A stretch of DNA of 14,132 bases, from NCBI GenBank assembly GCA_900763995.1, contig CAAFMK010000066.1, positions 1 through 14,132 of the forward strand, given 5' to 3'. Source of the stretch: an uncultured Oscillospiraceae bacterium. GTDB lineage: Bacteria > Bacillota > Clostridia > Oscillospirales > Oscillospiraceae. Each line of letters begins with the position of its first letter. Position 1 is the stretch's first letter. The notes below the pieces were generated by a model that saw nothing but the letters and a program-made list of their open reading frames with translations, did not search any database and was not told the origin of the DNA. Shown here one piece after another: positions 1 to 7,726 of this stretch. Made by a program: the position numbers and the translations under genes.

Positions 1-2
1 CC

Positions 3-674
3 CCTGGCTCTGCGATAAACGCCTTTTACAGCGCACAGATGAATGTGAAAAAGCGTCAGGTGGTCTGTGAGCTGAGTCAGGCCCCTGTCACCATTCAGGC
101 CGGTGCCATGCAGTGGATGCTGGGTGATGTCAACGCCACCACTGGAATCAAGGGCGTAGGCGACTTTCTTGGTAAGGCTATGAGAGGTAAGGTCACTGGG
201 GAGTCCGCCATCAAACCGGAGTACACCGGAAGCGGTGTTCTGGTTCTGGAGCCAACCTATAAACACCTGATTTTGATGGACACTGCACAGTGGGGGGGCT
301 CTGTGGTGCTGGATGACGGCCTGTTTCTGGCCTGTGACTCCCGCCTGACCCACAAGGCGGTCATGCGCTCCAACTTCTCATCTGCTGTGGCTGGCGGTGA
401 GGGTCTGTTCAATCTGAGTCTGAATGGTTCTGGTGTATTCTGCATTGAATCTGAGTGCCCCAGAGAGGAGCTTGTGGAGATCACATTGCAGGATGATGTA
501 CTTAAAATTGATGGAAACTACGCCATTGCCTGGAGCGCCAGCCTGAACTTTACCGTTGAGCGCTCTGGAAAGAGCCTGCTGGGTTCCGCTGCCTCTGGTG
601 AGGGTCTGGTCAATGTGTACCGTGGCACGGGCAAGGTTTTGATGATGCCCACCGCCAAGATGCCCAACATCTGA
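3..674 (+). CDS. AIM24 family protein (5'-truncated by window edge)
   Basis: This is the C-terminal part of an AIM24-family (DUF124/TIGR00266-type) protein. The reading frame is open back to the first base of the window, and codons before the ATG at 39 encode PGSAINAFYSAQ, which looks like continuing family sequence. The ATG at 39 is therefore probably internal and the true start lies upstream. Family-like stretches include QAGAMQWMLGDV, GKVTGESAIKPEYTGSG, EGLFNLSLNGSG and GSAASGEGLVNVYRGTGKVL, all glycine-rich strands of a beta-helical fold. Bacterial members have no firmly established function; the name comes from a yeast mitochondrial protein. No signal peptide can be assessed because the N-terminus is missing. 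A strong terminator follows directly, so this gene ends its transcription unit. Family assignment is secure; function is unknown. Confidence 0.85.
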   Translation, partial: PGSAINAFYSAQMNVKKRQVVCELSQAPVTIQAGAMQWMLGDVNATTGIKGVGDFLGKAMRGKVTGESAIKPEYTGSGVLVLEPTYKHLILMDTAQWGGSVVLDDGLFLACDSRLTHKAVMRSNFSSAVAGGEGLFNLSLNGSGVFCIESECPREELVEITLQDDVLKIDGNYAIAWSASLNFTVERSGKSLLGSAASGEGLVNVYRGTGKVLMMPTAKMPNI

Positions 675-686
675 TCGCTCTATATA

Positions 687-732
687 CCCCTGATACAGCA
701 CCTGTTATATGTGCTGCATCAGGGGATTTTTC
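687..732 (+). terminator. Rho-independent terminator after AIM24 gene
   Basis: A 15-bp stem is formed by CCCCTGATACAGCAC (687-701) and GTGCTGCATCAGGGG (711-725), with one A-C mismatch and a 9-nt loop, followed by ATTTTTCT. It lies 12 nt past the AIM24 stop codon and is a classical intrinsic terminator. Confidence 0.9.
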
Positions 733-825
733 TAGGGATACAATGAAACAAGTGTGATACTTATTCCCTGTCAACTCCCCTTCTGCAAGTTGTATCTCCA
801 CACCTGCCCATTTCTTGAACCTGTT

Positions 826-862
826 AAGGATAGCAGATTTTTCTGCCATCCTTGACTTTTTC
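826..862 (+). terminator. Second hairpin with weak T-rich tail, possible back-up terminator
   Basis: AAGGATAGCAGA (826-837) and TCTGCCATCCTT (842-853) form a 12-bp stem with one A-C mismatch and a TTTT loop, followed by GACTTTTTCT. The tail is interrupted at its start, so termination strength is uncertain. It sits just before the candidate promoter of the topoisomerase gene and could insulate it from upstream readthrough. Confidence 0.45.
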
Positions 863-894
863 TCTTGATTTCTGGTAGTATTATGATGTATTAT
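852..894 (+). promoter_or_regulatory. Candidate sigma-A promoter(s) for the parE-like gene
   Basis: TTGATT (865-870) and TATTAT (889-894) are separated by 18 nt, each one or two mismatches from the housekeeping consensus. An overlapping alternative is TTGACT (852-857) with TAGTAT 18 nt downstream. Either would give a leader of roughly 150 nt before the ATG at 1054. The region is AT-rich, so chance matches are possible. Confidence 0.4.
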
Positions 895-1053
895 TATGTT
901 ATACGAGTACCGCACATATGTTCCACAGATCGGCTGTGGATGGAGGCCCAGACTTTTCCCTGCTTTCATCCAGTGTTCAATGAATCTCTGTGTGGGTACT
1001 CTAAACTTCTGGTAAAATCGGATCAGGCTTTTGAAATGTGAGGAATCAACACT

Positions 1054-3039
1054 ATGGCCCAAAAAACCAACAACTATGGAAACGATGCCATCTCCGCTCT
1101 AAAAGGGGCAGATCGGGTGCGAAAGCGCCCCAGCGTTATCTTCGGCTCTGATGGGCTGGAGGGCTGTGAGCACGCTGTATTTGAAATCATGTCCAATTCC
1201 ATCGACGAAGCCAGGGAGGGACATGGAAACCTCATCACTGTGACCCGCTTTGAGGATCTGTCCATTCAGGTGGAGGATCAGGGGCGTGGCTGCCCTCTGG
1301 ACTGGAACGAAAAGGAAGAAAAATATAACTGGGAGCTGGTCTTTTGTGAGTTGTACGCTGGGGGAAAATACAACAATCTGGACGGGGACAACTACGAATA
1401 CTCTCTGGGACTCAATGGCCTTGGCTCCTGTGCCACCCAGTACGCCAGTAAATATATGGATGTGACGGTATGGCGGGATGGATTTAAATACTCCCTCCAC
1501 TTTGAAAAGGGTGAGAATATTGGTGGTTTGAAAAAAGAACCCACCGACCGTGGCAAAAAGACTGGTACCGCCATTCGCTGGAAACCCGACTTAGAGGTTT
1601 TCACTGATATCGATATTCCTGAGTCCTACTATGTCGATATTATGAAGCGGCAGGCAGTGGTCAATGCAGGCATTGTCTTTCGGCTGCGCAGCCAGAAGGG
1701 CAGCAAGTTTGAGACCACCAATTTCCAATATGAGCATGGGATCGAGGACTATGTCACAGAACTGGTGGGGGAAAATGCCCTGTCCCAGCCTGTATTCTGG
1801 CAGACGGAGCGCAAAGGTCGGGACAGAGCAGACAAGCCTGAGTACAAGGTCAAACTGTCCATCTCCTTTTGCTTTTCCAACAAGGTGCAGATCACAGAGC
1901 ACTACCACAACTCCTCCTGGCTGGAGCACGGTGGCTCTCCGGATAAGGCGGTGCGCTCTGCCTTTGTCTCCGCCATTGACGGCTATTTGAAACAGCAGAA
2001 TAAATACACCAAAAATGAGAGCAAAATAACCTTCCCGGATATTCAGGATGCTCTGGTGCTGGTCTCTAACAACTTCTCCACCCAAACCAGCTATGAAAAT
2101 CAGACAAAAAAGGCCATCAATAATAAATTTATTCAGGAGGCCATGACAGAGTTTCTCCGCACACAGCTGGAGGTCTACTTTATTGAAAACCCTCTGGATG
2201 CCCAGAGGATCACTGAACAGGTACTCATCAATAAGCGGGCCAGGGAGAATGCGGAAAACACCAGACTGAACATCAAAAAGAAGCTCACCGGGTCAATGGA
2301 CATCTCTAACCGGGTAAAAAAATTTGAGGACTGCCGCACCAGAGATGTTTCCCGCCGTGAACTGTATATCGTGGAGGGTGACTCCGCCATGGGCAGCGTC
2401 AAACTCAGCCGAAACTCCGAGTTTCAGGGGATCATGCCTGTTCGTGGTAAAATCCTCAACTGCCTAAAGGCCGATTATGGAAAAATCTTTAAAAGTGAGA
2501 TCATTACTGACTTGCTCAAGGTGCTGGGCTGTGGTGTTGAGGTGAATGACAAGCGGGCCAAGGATATGGCCGCCTTTGACCTCAACGCTCTGCGGTGGAA
2601 CAAAATTGTGATCTGTACCGATGCTGATGTGGACGGATTTCAAATTCGCACCCTGATCCTGACCATGCTCTATCGCTTGACCCCCACCCTGATTCAACAG
2701 GGGTATGTGTATATTGCAGAGTCCCCTCTGTATGAAATTAACTACAAGGAAAAGACCTGGTTTGCCTACTCTGACAAAGAGAAAAACGATATTGTCAACG
2801 CACTGAGCGGAAAAAAATATGAGGTTCAGCGCTCTAAAGGTCTGGGTGAGAACGACCCTGATATGATGTGGCTGACCACAATGAATCCAGAGACCAGACG
2901 GCTCATCAAGGTCATGCCGGATGATGTGACCCAGACGGCCCAGATGTTCGATCTGCTGCTTGGCGATGATCTTCAGGGGCGAAAGACCCATATTGCAGAC
3001 CACGGGTATGAATACCTGGATCTGGCGGATATATCCTGA
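1054..3039 (+). CDS. parE: Type IIA DNA topoisomerase subunit B (ParE/GyrB-like, divergent)
   Basis: This is the ATPase/Toprim subunit of a type IIA topoisomerase, probably topoisomerase IV (ATP-driven strand passage, chromosome decatenation). The N-terminal GHKL ATPase region shows EIMSNSIDE (44-52), with E44 as the likely general base and N48 as the Mg ligand. It also has VEDQGRGCP (73-81), YAGGKY (101-106), GLNGLG (119-124) in place of the usual GxHGxG, and a QTK switch-lysine motif (350-352). The Toprim domain has EGDSAMGS (441-448), PVRGKILN (462-469) and DADVD (523-527), all catalytic metal residues kept, then RSKGLGE (593-599). At 661 residues it has ParE-like length, without the roughly 170-residue insert of enterobacterial GyrB. 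The usual KRPGMYIG motif reads KRPSVIFG. The start ATG follows AGGAA by 8 nt. The partner subunit is at 4777-7020. The parE label rather than gyrB is inference. Confidence 0.9.
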   Translation: MAQKTNNYGNDAISALKGADRVRKRPSVIFGSDGLEGCEHAVFEIMSNSIDEAREGHGNLITVTRFEDLSIQVEDQGRGCPLDWNEKEEKYNWELVFCELYAGGKYNNLDGDNYEYSLGLNGLGSCATQYASKYMDVTVWRDGFKYSLHFEKGENIGGLKKEPTDRGKKTGTAIRWKPDLEVFTDIDIPESYYVDIMKRQAVVNAGIVFRLRSQKGSKFETTNFQYEHGIEDYVTELVGENALSQPVFWQTERKGRDRADKPEYKVKLSISFCFSNKVQITEHYHNSSWLEHGGSPDKAVRSAFVSAIDGYLKQQNKYTKNESKITFPDIQDALVLVSNNFSTQTSYENQTKKAINNKFIQEAMTEFLRTQLEVYFIENPLDAQRITEQVLINKRARENAENTRLNIKKKLTGSMDISNRVKKFEDCRTRDVSRRELYIVEGDSAMGSVKLSRNSEFQGIMPVRGKILNCLKADYGKIFKSEIITDLLKVLGCGVEVNDKRAKDMAAFDLNALRWNKIVICTDADVDGFQIRTLILTMLYRLTPTLIQQGYVYIAESPLYEINYKEKTWFAYSDKEKNDIVNALSGKKYEVQRSKGLGENDPDMMWLTTMNPETRRLIKVMPDDVTQTAQMFDLLLGDDLQGRKTHIADHGYEYLDLADIS

Positions 3040-3147
3040 TTTTCGTTCTCTATGGCAACACCCCACAATGTCATCTACGGCACTTTTCGGAAATTTTACG
3101 CCATAAATCCGTTGTAAATACTTTGTTCCTAGTAGGAGGGGCAGCTT

Positions 3148-3822
3148 ATGAATCTATTTGATATTCTTGGCCCAGTGATGGTTGGGCCTTCCAGTTCCCA
3201 CACTGCGGGGGCTGTACGAATTGGTCTGCTGGCCCGTGCTCTGCTGGGGCAGGAGCCTGTGCAGGCCACCTTATACCTCTACGGCTCCTTTGCATCCACC
3301 GGGGAGGGGCACGGCACCCACCAGGCCCTGATTGCCGGGCTGCTCGGTCTGGCCCCCGATGACAGCCAGATCCCGGACAGCTTTGCACTGGCAAAGGAGC
3401 GGGGGCTGGTATTCACCTTTTCCACCCGCAACCTTCACAACGCCCACCCCAACAGTGTCCTCATCCATCTGGACGGGGCCCAGGGGCGGCATCTGGAGCT
3501 GGGGGCCTCCTCCCTTGGCGGGGGACGGGTTCAGGTATTTGAGATAGATGGCCTGTCCACCTCTTTCACAGGGGAGCTTCCCACCCTTGTGGTGCACAAC
3601 TCCGACCAGCCCGGCTGTGTCAGTCAGGTCACTGGGGTGCTGGCCCAACAGGGCATCAATGTGGCCACCCTCCAGCTCAACCGCGGTGGGCGGGGCGGCA
3701 GTGCGGTGATGGTCATTGAATGTGACCAGCCCATCCCTCAGCAGACTGCGGAAAAAATCGGGGCCATGCCCGGTATCCTCCGGGTCAACTGCTACACCCC
3801 AGAACAGGAGATGAGCTTATGA
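3148..3822 (+). CDS. sdaAB: L-serine dehydratase, iron-sulfur-dependent, beta subunit
   Basis: This is the beta subunit of the two-subunit oxygen-sensitive L-serine ammonia-lyase, which with SdaAA converts L-serine to pyruvate and ammonia in the cytoplasm. The 224-residue protein begins with the family's GPSSSHTAG substrate-region motif (13-21), followed by a GEGHGTHQA segment (52-60) and HPNSV (100-104). A C-terminal ACT domain begins near residue 146 (LVVHNSDQPGCVSQVTGVL), as expected in this subunit, where it may sense serine. An excellent ribosome site, AGGAGGGG, precedes the ATG. The stop overlaps the next gene's start as ATGA, which indicates translational coupling to sdaAA. There is no terminator in the 108 nt after the parE-like gene, so cotranscription with it is possible. 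Confidence 0.95.
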   Translation: MNLFDILGPVMVGPSSSHTAGAVRIGLLARALLGQEPVQATLYLYGSFASTGEGHGTHQALIAGLLGLAPDDSQIPDSFALAKERGLVFTFSTRNLHNAHPNSVLIHLDGAQGRHLELGASSLGGGRVQVFEIDGLSTSFTGELPTLVVHNSDQPGCVSQVTGVLAQQGINVATLQLNRGGRGGSAVMVIECDQPIPQQTAEKIGAMPGILRVNCYTPEQEMSL

Positions 3823-4733
3823 TCGACTTCACTTCGATTCAGCAGATGATAGAGGACACCCAGCGATCTGGACTGCCCTTATGGGACAATATCCGTCAGT
3901 CCGACTGTCAAAGCCAGGGGATCACCCCAGAACAGTCCTGGCACAAAATGACCTCTATGCTGCAAGCTATGATCCAATCAGATCAGGACTACCGGGAGGA
4001 TGATCGCTCCCGCAGCGGCCTGGTCGGGGGAGATGGGGGGAAAATGGCAAACTATGCCCAAACCTCCACCACCCTATGTGGCCCCTTTTTATCTCAGGTC
4101 ATGGCAGGTGCCCTGCGCATGGGGGAGTGTAACGCCTGTATGAAGCGTATCGTCGCCGCCCCTACGGCCGGAGCCTGTGGTGTGCTCCCTGCGGTACTGC
4201 TCCCCTATCAGACACATTTTGCAGCCACACAGGAACAGCTTGTACAGGCTTTGTATGTGGCCTCCGGTTTTGGCATGATCATCGCCACCCGGGCCTCCAT
4301 CTCTGGAGCTGAGGGCGGGTGTCAGGCTGAGATCGGCTCAGCTGCCTCTATGGCCGCCCCCGCCCTAGTCTATCTACAGGGGGGCAGTATGGAGCAAATG
4401 GCAAATGCCTGCGCTATGGCGGTGAAAAACCTCCTGGGCCTGGTCTGTGACCCGGTGGGCGGCCTGGTGGAGGTGCCATGTGTCAAGCGCAATGTCATCG
4501 GCGCTATGGACGCCCTGTCGGCAGCCCAGATGGCTCTGGCCGGCATTGAGAGCCGGGTCCCCCCCGACCAGGTGCTGGATGCCATGGCTGAGGTGGGCCG
4601 CTCCCTCCCCCACACCCTGCGGGAAACTGGCAAGGGCGGCCTGGCCGCCACCCCCTTTGGTCAGCAGTACGCCAGTCAAGAGCCGGGCAGCTGTTCCGGC
4701 TGCCGAAACCATTGTGCGCTGCCCAACCAGTGA
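3819..4733 (+). CDS. sdaAA: L-serine dehydratase, iron-sulfur-dependent, alpha subunit
   Basis: This is the catalytic [4Fe-4S] subunit of L-serine dehydratase and pairs with SdaAB. The 304-residue protein carries the family signatures RSGLVGGDGGKM (65-76) and AAPTAGACGVLP (113-124). Three cysteines at 168 (GGCQAE), 210 (LVCDPVGG) and 221 (EVPCVKRN) are spaced 42 and 11 residues apart. That spacing equals the cluster-binding cysteines 343, 385 and 396 reported for the Legionella pneumophila enzyme, so the cluster site is intact. The conserved end LRETGKGGLAATPFG (267-281) is followed by an unusual tail with Cys292, Cys295 and Cys299. The start overlaps the sdaAB stop by 4 nt. The gene ends 43 nt before the ParC-like gene with no terminator between them. 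Confidence 0.95.
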   Translation: MIDFTSIQQMIEDTQRSGLPLWDNIRQSDCQSQGITPEQSWHKMTSMLQAMIQSDQDYREDDRSRSGLVGGDGGKMANYAQTSTTLCGPFLSQVMAGALRMGECNACMKRIVAAPTAGACGVLPAVLLPYQTHFAATQEQLVQALYVASGFGMIIATRASISGAEGGCQAEIGSAASMAAPALVYLQGGSMEQMANACAMAVKNLLGLVCDPVGGLVEVPCVKRNVIGAMDALSAAQMALAGIESRVPPDQVLDAMAEVGRSLPHTLRETGKGGLAATPFGQQYASQEPGSCSGCRNHCALPNQ

Positions 4734-4776
4734 CAAACTACCCTTTGAAATGGACTTTAAATAAGGACTGATACCA

Positions 4777-7020
4777 ATGGCTAAGAAAAAAGCCTCAGAA
4801 TCAAAGAAAGCCCGGGGTACTGACCCCAATGTCATGGGTCTGCGGGCCGAGGTGCTTGAGCAGCCCATTACCCAGACCCTGGAAGTCAACTATATGCCCT
4901 ATGCCATGTCGGTTATTGTATCCCGGGCCATCCCGGAGATCGACGGTTTTAAGCCCTCCCACCGAAAGCTGCTGTACACCATGTACCAGATGAAGCTGCT
5001 GGGAGGTACTCGTACCAAGAGCGCCAATGTGGTGGGCCAGACCATGAAGCTAAACCCACACGGGGATGCCGCCATCTACGACACCATGGTGCGCCTGTCC
5101 AGGGGCTACGGGGCTTTGCTCCATCCCCTGGTGGACAGTAAGGGTAACTTCGGTAAGGTGTACTCCAGGGACATGGCCTGGGCCGCCTCCCGCTATACCG
5201 AGGTGCGTCTTGACCCCATCTGTACTGAACTGTTTCGGGACATCGATCAGGACACTGTAGATTTTGTGGACAACTATGATGGCAAAATGAAAGAGCCATC
5301 CCTGCTGCCCACCACATTCCCCAATGTGCTGGTTTCCGCCAACCAGGGGATCGCTGTGGGCATGGCCAGCAATCTGTGCGGCTTTAACCTTGGCGAGGTG
5401 TGTGACACCACCATTGCCCTGATTAAAAATCCTGATCACGATATTATGACCACTTTGCAGGCCCCAGATCTGCCCACCGGTGGTGAACTGCTCTATGATG
5501 AAGCCACCCTGCGGGACATCTACAACACTGGCCGCGGCTCCTTCAAGGTGCGTGCCAAGTGGCGGTATGACAAGTCTGCGAACCTCATTGAGATCTATGA
5601 AATTCCCTACTCCACCACCAGTGAGGCCATTATGGACAAGGTGGCTGAGCTTATTAAGCTGGGCAAGGTACGGGAAATTTCTGATATGCGGGATGAGACA
5701 GACCTGTCCGGCCTGAAGCTGGCCATTGACCTGAAGCGGGGCACCGACCCTGACAAGCTGATGGCCAAGCTGTTCCGCTCCACCCCATTGATGGACAGCC
5801 AGTCCTGCAACTTCAATATCCTCATTGCCGGTATGCCCCAGGTAATGGGTGTGGGTAAGATTCTGGAGGAGTGGATCGCCTGGCGCATGGACAGTGTACG
5901 CCGACGGGTGTACTTCTCCCTCAACAAAAAGAAGGAGAAGCTCCATCTGCTTGAGGGCCTGCGCAGGATTCTGCTGGATATAGACCGGGCCATCCAAATC
6001 ATCCGGGACACAGAGGAAGATGCTGAGGTCATCCCCAATCTGATGGTCGGCTTTGCCATTGATGAGGTACAGGCCGAGTATGTGGCCGATATTCGTCTGC
6101 GCAACATCAACCGGGAATACATCCTAAAACGCACCCAGGAAGTCGATACCCTGGAGCAGGAGATTGCCGACCTGGAGGAAACTGTCAACTCCCCCAAGCG
6201 CATCCAAAAAATCATCATCCGTGAGCTGCAGGATGTAAAAAAGAAATATGCCCTCCCCCGCCGCACTGAGATCCTATACAACCACAGCACAGAACACAAT
6301 ATATCTGCGGAGGAGGAGGTGCCAGACTACCCCGTCCATCTGTTCTTCTCCCAGGAGGGGTATCTGAAAAAAATCACCCCCCAGTCTCTGCGCATGGCCA
6401 GTGAGCAGAAGTACAAGGAGGGGGACGGCCCATTCCTCCAATGGGAGGCCAACAACACCGATGAACTTTTGGTATTTACCGACAAGCAGCAGTGTTATAA
6501 AACTAGACTGAGTGACTTTGATGACACAAAGGCCAGTGTTTTGGGCGACTATCTGCCCTCCAAGCTGGCCATGGATCCCGATGAGCGGGCAGTCTGGGCC
6601 TGTATCCCTGGCGACTACTCCGGGCACCTGCTGTTCTGCTTTGACAATGGTAAGGTGGCCAGAATTGCCCTGAACTCCTATCAGACCCAGACCCGGCGCC
6701 GCAAGCTGACCAGCGCCTACTCGGACAAGACTCCGCTGGTATCCATCCTTCTGGTGCAGCAGGAGCTTGAACTGGCGGTCATCTCCACAGATGGGCGGTG
6801 TATGGTATTCCACACTGCGATCCTGGCCCCCAAAACCACACGGAGTACACAGGGGGTCAATGTGATGACCTTAAAGGCCAAACACCGCGTGGCACAGGTC
6901 GTCCCTCTGGCGGAAACTGCCATTGTCAATCCCGCACGGTACCGTGCCCACGCCCTGCCCGTTGCCGGCGCTCTGCTCAAAGAGACAGATCGGGGCACCC
7001 CTTCCAACACCTCCCCCTGA
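4777..7020 (+). CDS. parC: Type IIA DNA topoisomerase subunit A (ParC/GyrA-like)
   Basis: This is the DNA cleavage-religation subunit that pairs with the ParE-like protein. The winged-helix breakage domain has PYAMSVIVSRAIPEIDGFKP (41-60), then NPHGDAAIYDT (93-103). The catalytic tyrosine is Y140 in AASRYTE, preceded by R139. The drug-binding-region position equal to E. coli GyrA Ser83 is Ala98, while Asp87 is kept as D102. A long charged helical stretch (about 400-510) matches the tower/coiled-coil region. The C-terminal part (about 525-720) contains repeated beta-strand blades such as HLFFSQEGYLKKI and HLLFCFDNGKVARI. No QRRGGKG-type GyrA box is visible, which favours a topoisomerase IV role over gyrase. 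AAGGA sits 9 nt before the ATG. The 747-residue length fits ParC. A sole GyrA is excluded only by inference. Confidence 0.9.
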   Translation: MAKKKASESKKARGTDPNVMGLRAEVLEQPITQTLEVNYMPYAMSVIVSRAIPEIDGFKPSHRKLLYTMYQMKLLGGTRTKSANVVGQTMKLNPHGDAAIYDTMVRLSRGYGALLHPLVDSKGNFGKVYSRDMAWAASRYTEVRLDPICTELFRDIDQDTVDFVDNYDGKMKEPSLLPTTFPNVLVSANQGIAVGMASNLCGFNLGEVCDTTIALIKNPDHDIMTTLQAPDLPTGGELLYDEATLRDIYNTGRGSFKVRAKWRYDKSANLIEIYEIPYSTTSEAIMDKVAELIKLGKVREISDMRDETDLSGLKLAIDLKRGTDPDKLMAKLFRSTPLMDSQSCNFNILIAGMPQVMGVGKILEEWIAWRMDSVRRRVYFSLNKKKEKLHLLEGLRRILLDIDRAIQIIRDTEEDAEVIPNLMVGFAIDEVQAEYVADIRLRNINREYILKRTQEVDTLEQEIADLEETVNSPKRIQKIIIRELQDVKKKYALPRRTEILYNHSTEHNISAEEEVPDYPVHLFFSQEGYLKKITPQSLRMASEQKYKEGDGPFLQWEANNTDELLVFTDKQQCYKTRLSDFDDTKASVLGDYLPSKLAMDPDERAVWACIPGDYSGHLLFCFDNGKVARIALNSYQTQTRRRKLTSAYSDKTPLVSILLVQQELELAVISTDGRCMVFHTAILAPKTTRSTQGVNVMTLKAKHRVAQVVPLAETAIVNPARYRAHALPVAGALLKETDRGTPSNTSP

Positions 7021-7090
7021 TCTATGTCCCTTTGGTGCCAGATCTTTGTTGATATTTGGAATGCCACTTAACAGAAAGGATGATGTCTCC

Positions 7091-7681
7091 ATGAAAAATT
7101 ACGGCGCTATGCTGGACAATCTGTCCTGGAGAGGCTATGAGATCAAGCACTTCTCCACCGCCCAGGAGGCGGCAGACTATTTGGATGGTCAGATCCACCA
7201 GTCCTCTGTGGCCTTTGGGGGCTCTGTCACCATTGAGGAGCTGGGCCTGTACTCCCGTCTCTCCAGCCACAATGAGGTGATCTCTCACTGGAATGGCAAA
7301 GCCCCAGAGGACGGAATGCACACAGAGGTGTACATTTCTTCTGTCAACGGGATGGCGGAAACCGGGGAGATCATCAACATTGATGGCACTGGCAACCGTG
7401 TGGCCTCCACCATCTTCGGCCACAAGCGGGTCTATCTGGTGATCGGCTCCAACAAAATTGCCCCGGACTATGAGTCCGCCCTGTGGCGGGCCCGGAATAT
7501 CTCCGCACCCAAAAATGCCCAGCGTCTGGGCAAAAAAACACCCTGCGCCATCCACGCTGACCGCTGCTACGACTGCAAAAGTCCAGAGCGCATCTGTCGG
7601 GCCCTCACCGTTCTGTGGGAACGGCCCAAGGGAATCGAACATATGGAGCTTATTTTTGTAGATCAGGAGCTGGGCTATTAA
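7091..7681 (+). CDS. LUD-domain protein (lactate utilization/YkgG-like)
   Basis: This 196-residue soluble protein belongs to the LUD (LutB/LutC, DUF162) superfamily. Signature segments are GGSVTIEELGL (43-53) and SSVNGMAETGEIINIDGTGN (83-102). A C-terminal cysteine group reads C152, C159, C162 and C169, within CYDCKSPERIC. Stand-alone LUD proteins of this size are common in anaerobic Firmicutes, and their reaction is not established. The Lut system itself oxidises lactate, but no LutA or LutB partner is visible here. I chose the ATG at 7091 because AGAAAGGA (7073-7080) lies 10 nt before it. The frame remains open back to 6923, but that would overlap the end of the topoisomerase gene and add low-complexity proline-rich sequence. 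The lipoprotein gene follows after 45 nt, probably in the same transcript. Confidence 0.85.
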   Translation: MKNYGAMLDNLSWRGYEIKHFSTAQEAADYLDGQIHQSSVAFGGSVTIEELGLYSRLSSHNEVISHWNGKAPEDGMHTEVYISSVNGMAETGEIINIDGTGNRVASTIFGHKRVYLVIGSNKIAPDYESALWRARNISAPKNAQRLGKKTPCAIHADRCYDCKSPERICRALTVLWERPKGIEHMELIFVDQELGY

Positions 7682-7726
7682 GGCTCTGACCCCGTCCCAT
7701 ATGGGGCCATCCAAAGTGAGGTGTAC

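Larger units (their letters stand above)
675..1053. other. Intergenic region between AIM24 and parE-like genes
   Basis: This 379-nt gap is visibly richer in A and T than the flanking genes. It holds the AIM24 terminator (687-732), a second hairpin (826-853), a candidate promoter (852-894), a distant inverted pair GATACAA/TTGTATC and a small CCACAG-atcgg-CTGTGG inverted repeat (923-939). A minus-strand open frame runs through it but has no convincing ribosome site and would cross the terminator and the end of AIM24, so I do not call it. No RNA gene is recognised. Confidence 0.6.

Noticed and set aside
610..1062. Minus-strand 150-codon open frame across the intergenic region
   Set aside because: It has no ribosome site before its ATG, overlaps the parE-like start, reads back through the terminator and the end of the AIM24 gene, and its product matches nothing I recognise.
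4657..4733. Frameshift at the end of sdaAA
   Set aside because: The +1 frame also stays open to 4764, but neither frame gives a recognisable family ending, the conserved core is complete, and the gap to the next gene is normal; I keep the tail as read and flag it for checking.
5050..5997. Long minus-strand open frame (315 codons) inside the ParC-like gene
   Set aside because: It is fully antisense to a well-supported conserved gene; the predicted protein is rich in His, Gly and Gln with no family features, typical of a codon-bias shadow.
6923..7090. Longer N-terminus for the LUD protein starting at 6923
   Set aside because: It overlaps the end of the ParC-like gene by about 100 nt, adds proline-rich sequence foreign to the family, and lacks a ribosome site; 7091 has a good one.
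7696..7705. Palindrome CCCATATGGG between the LUD and lipoprotein genes
   Set aside because: It is short, has no T-tract and no second copy; probably chance.
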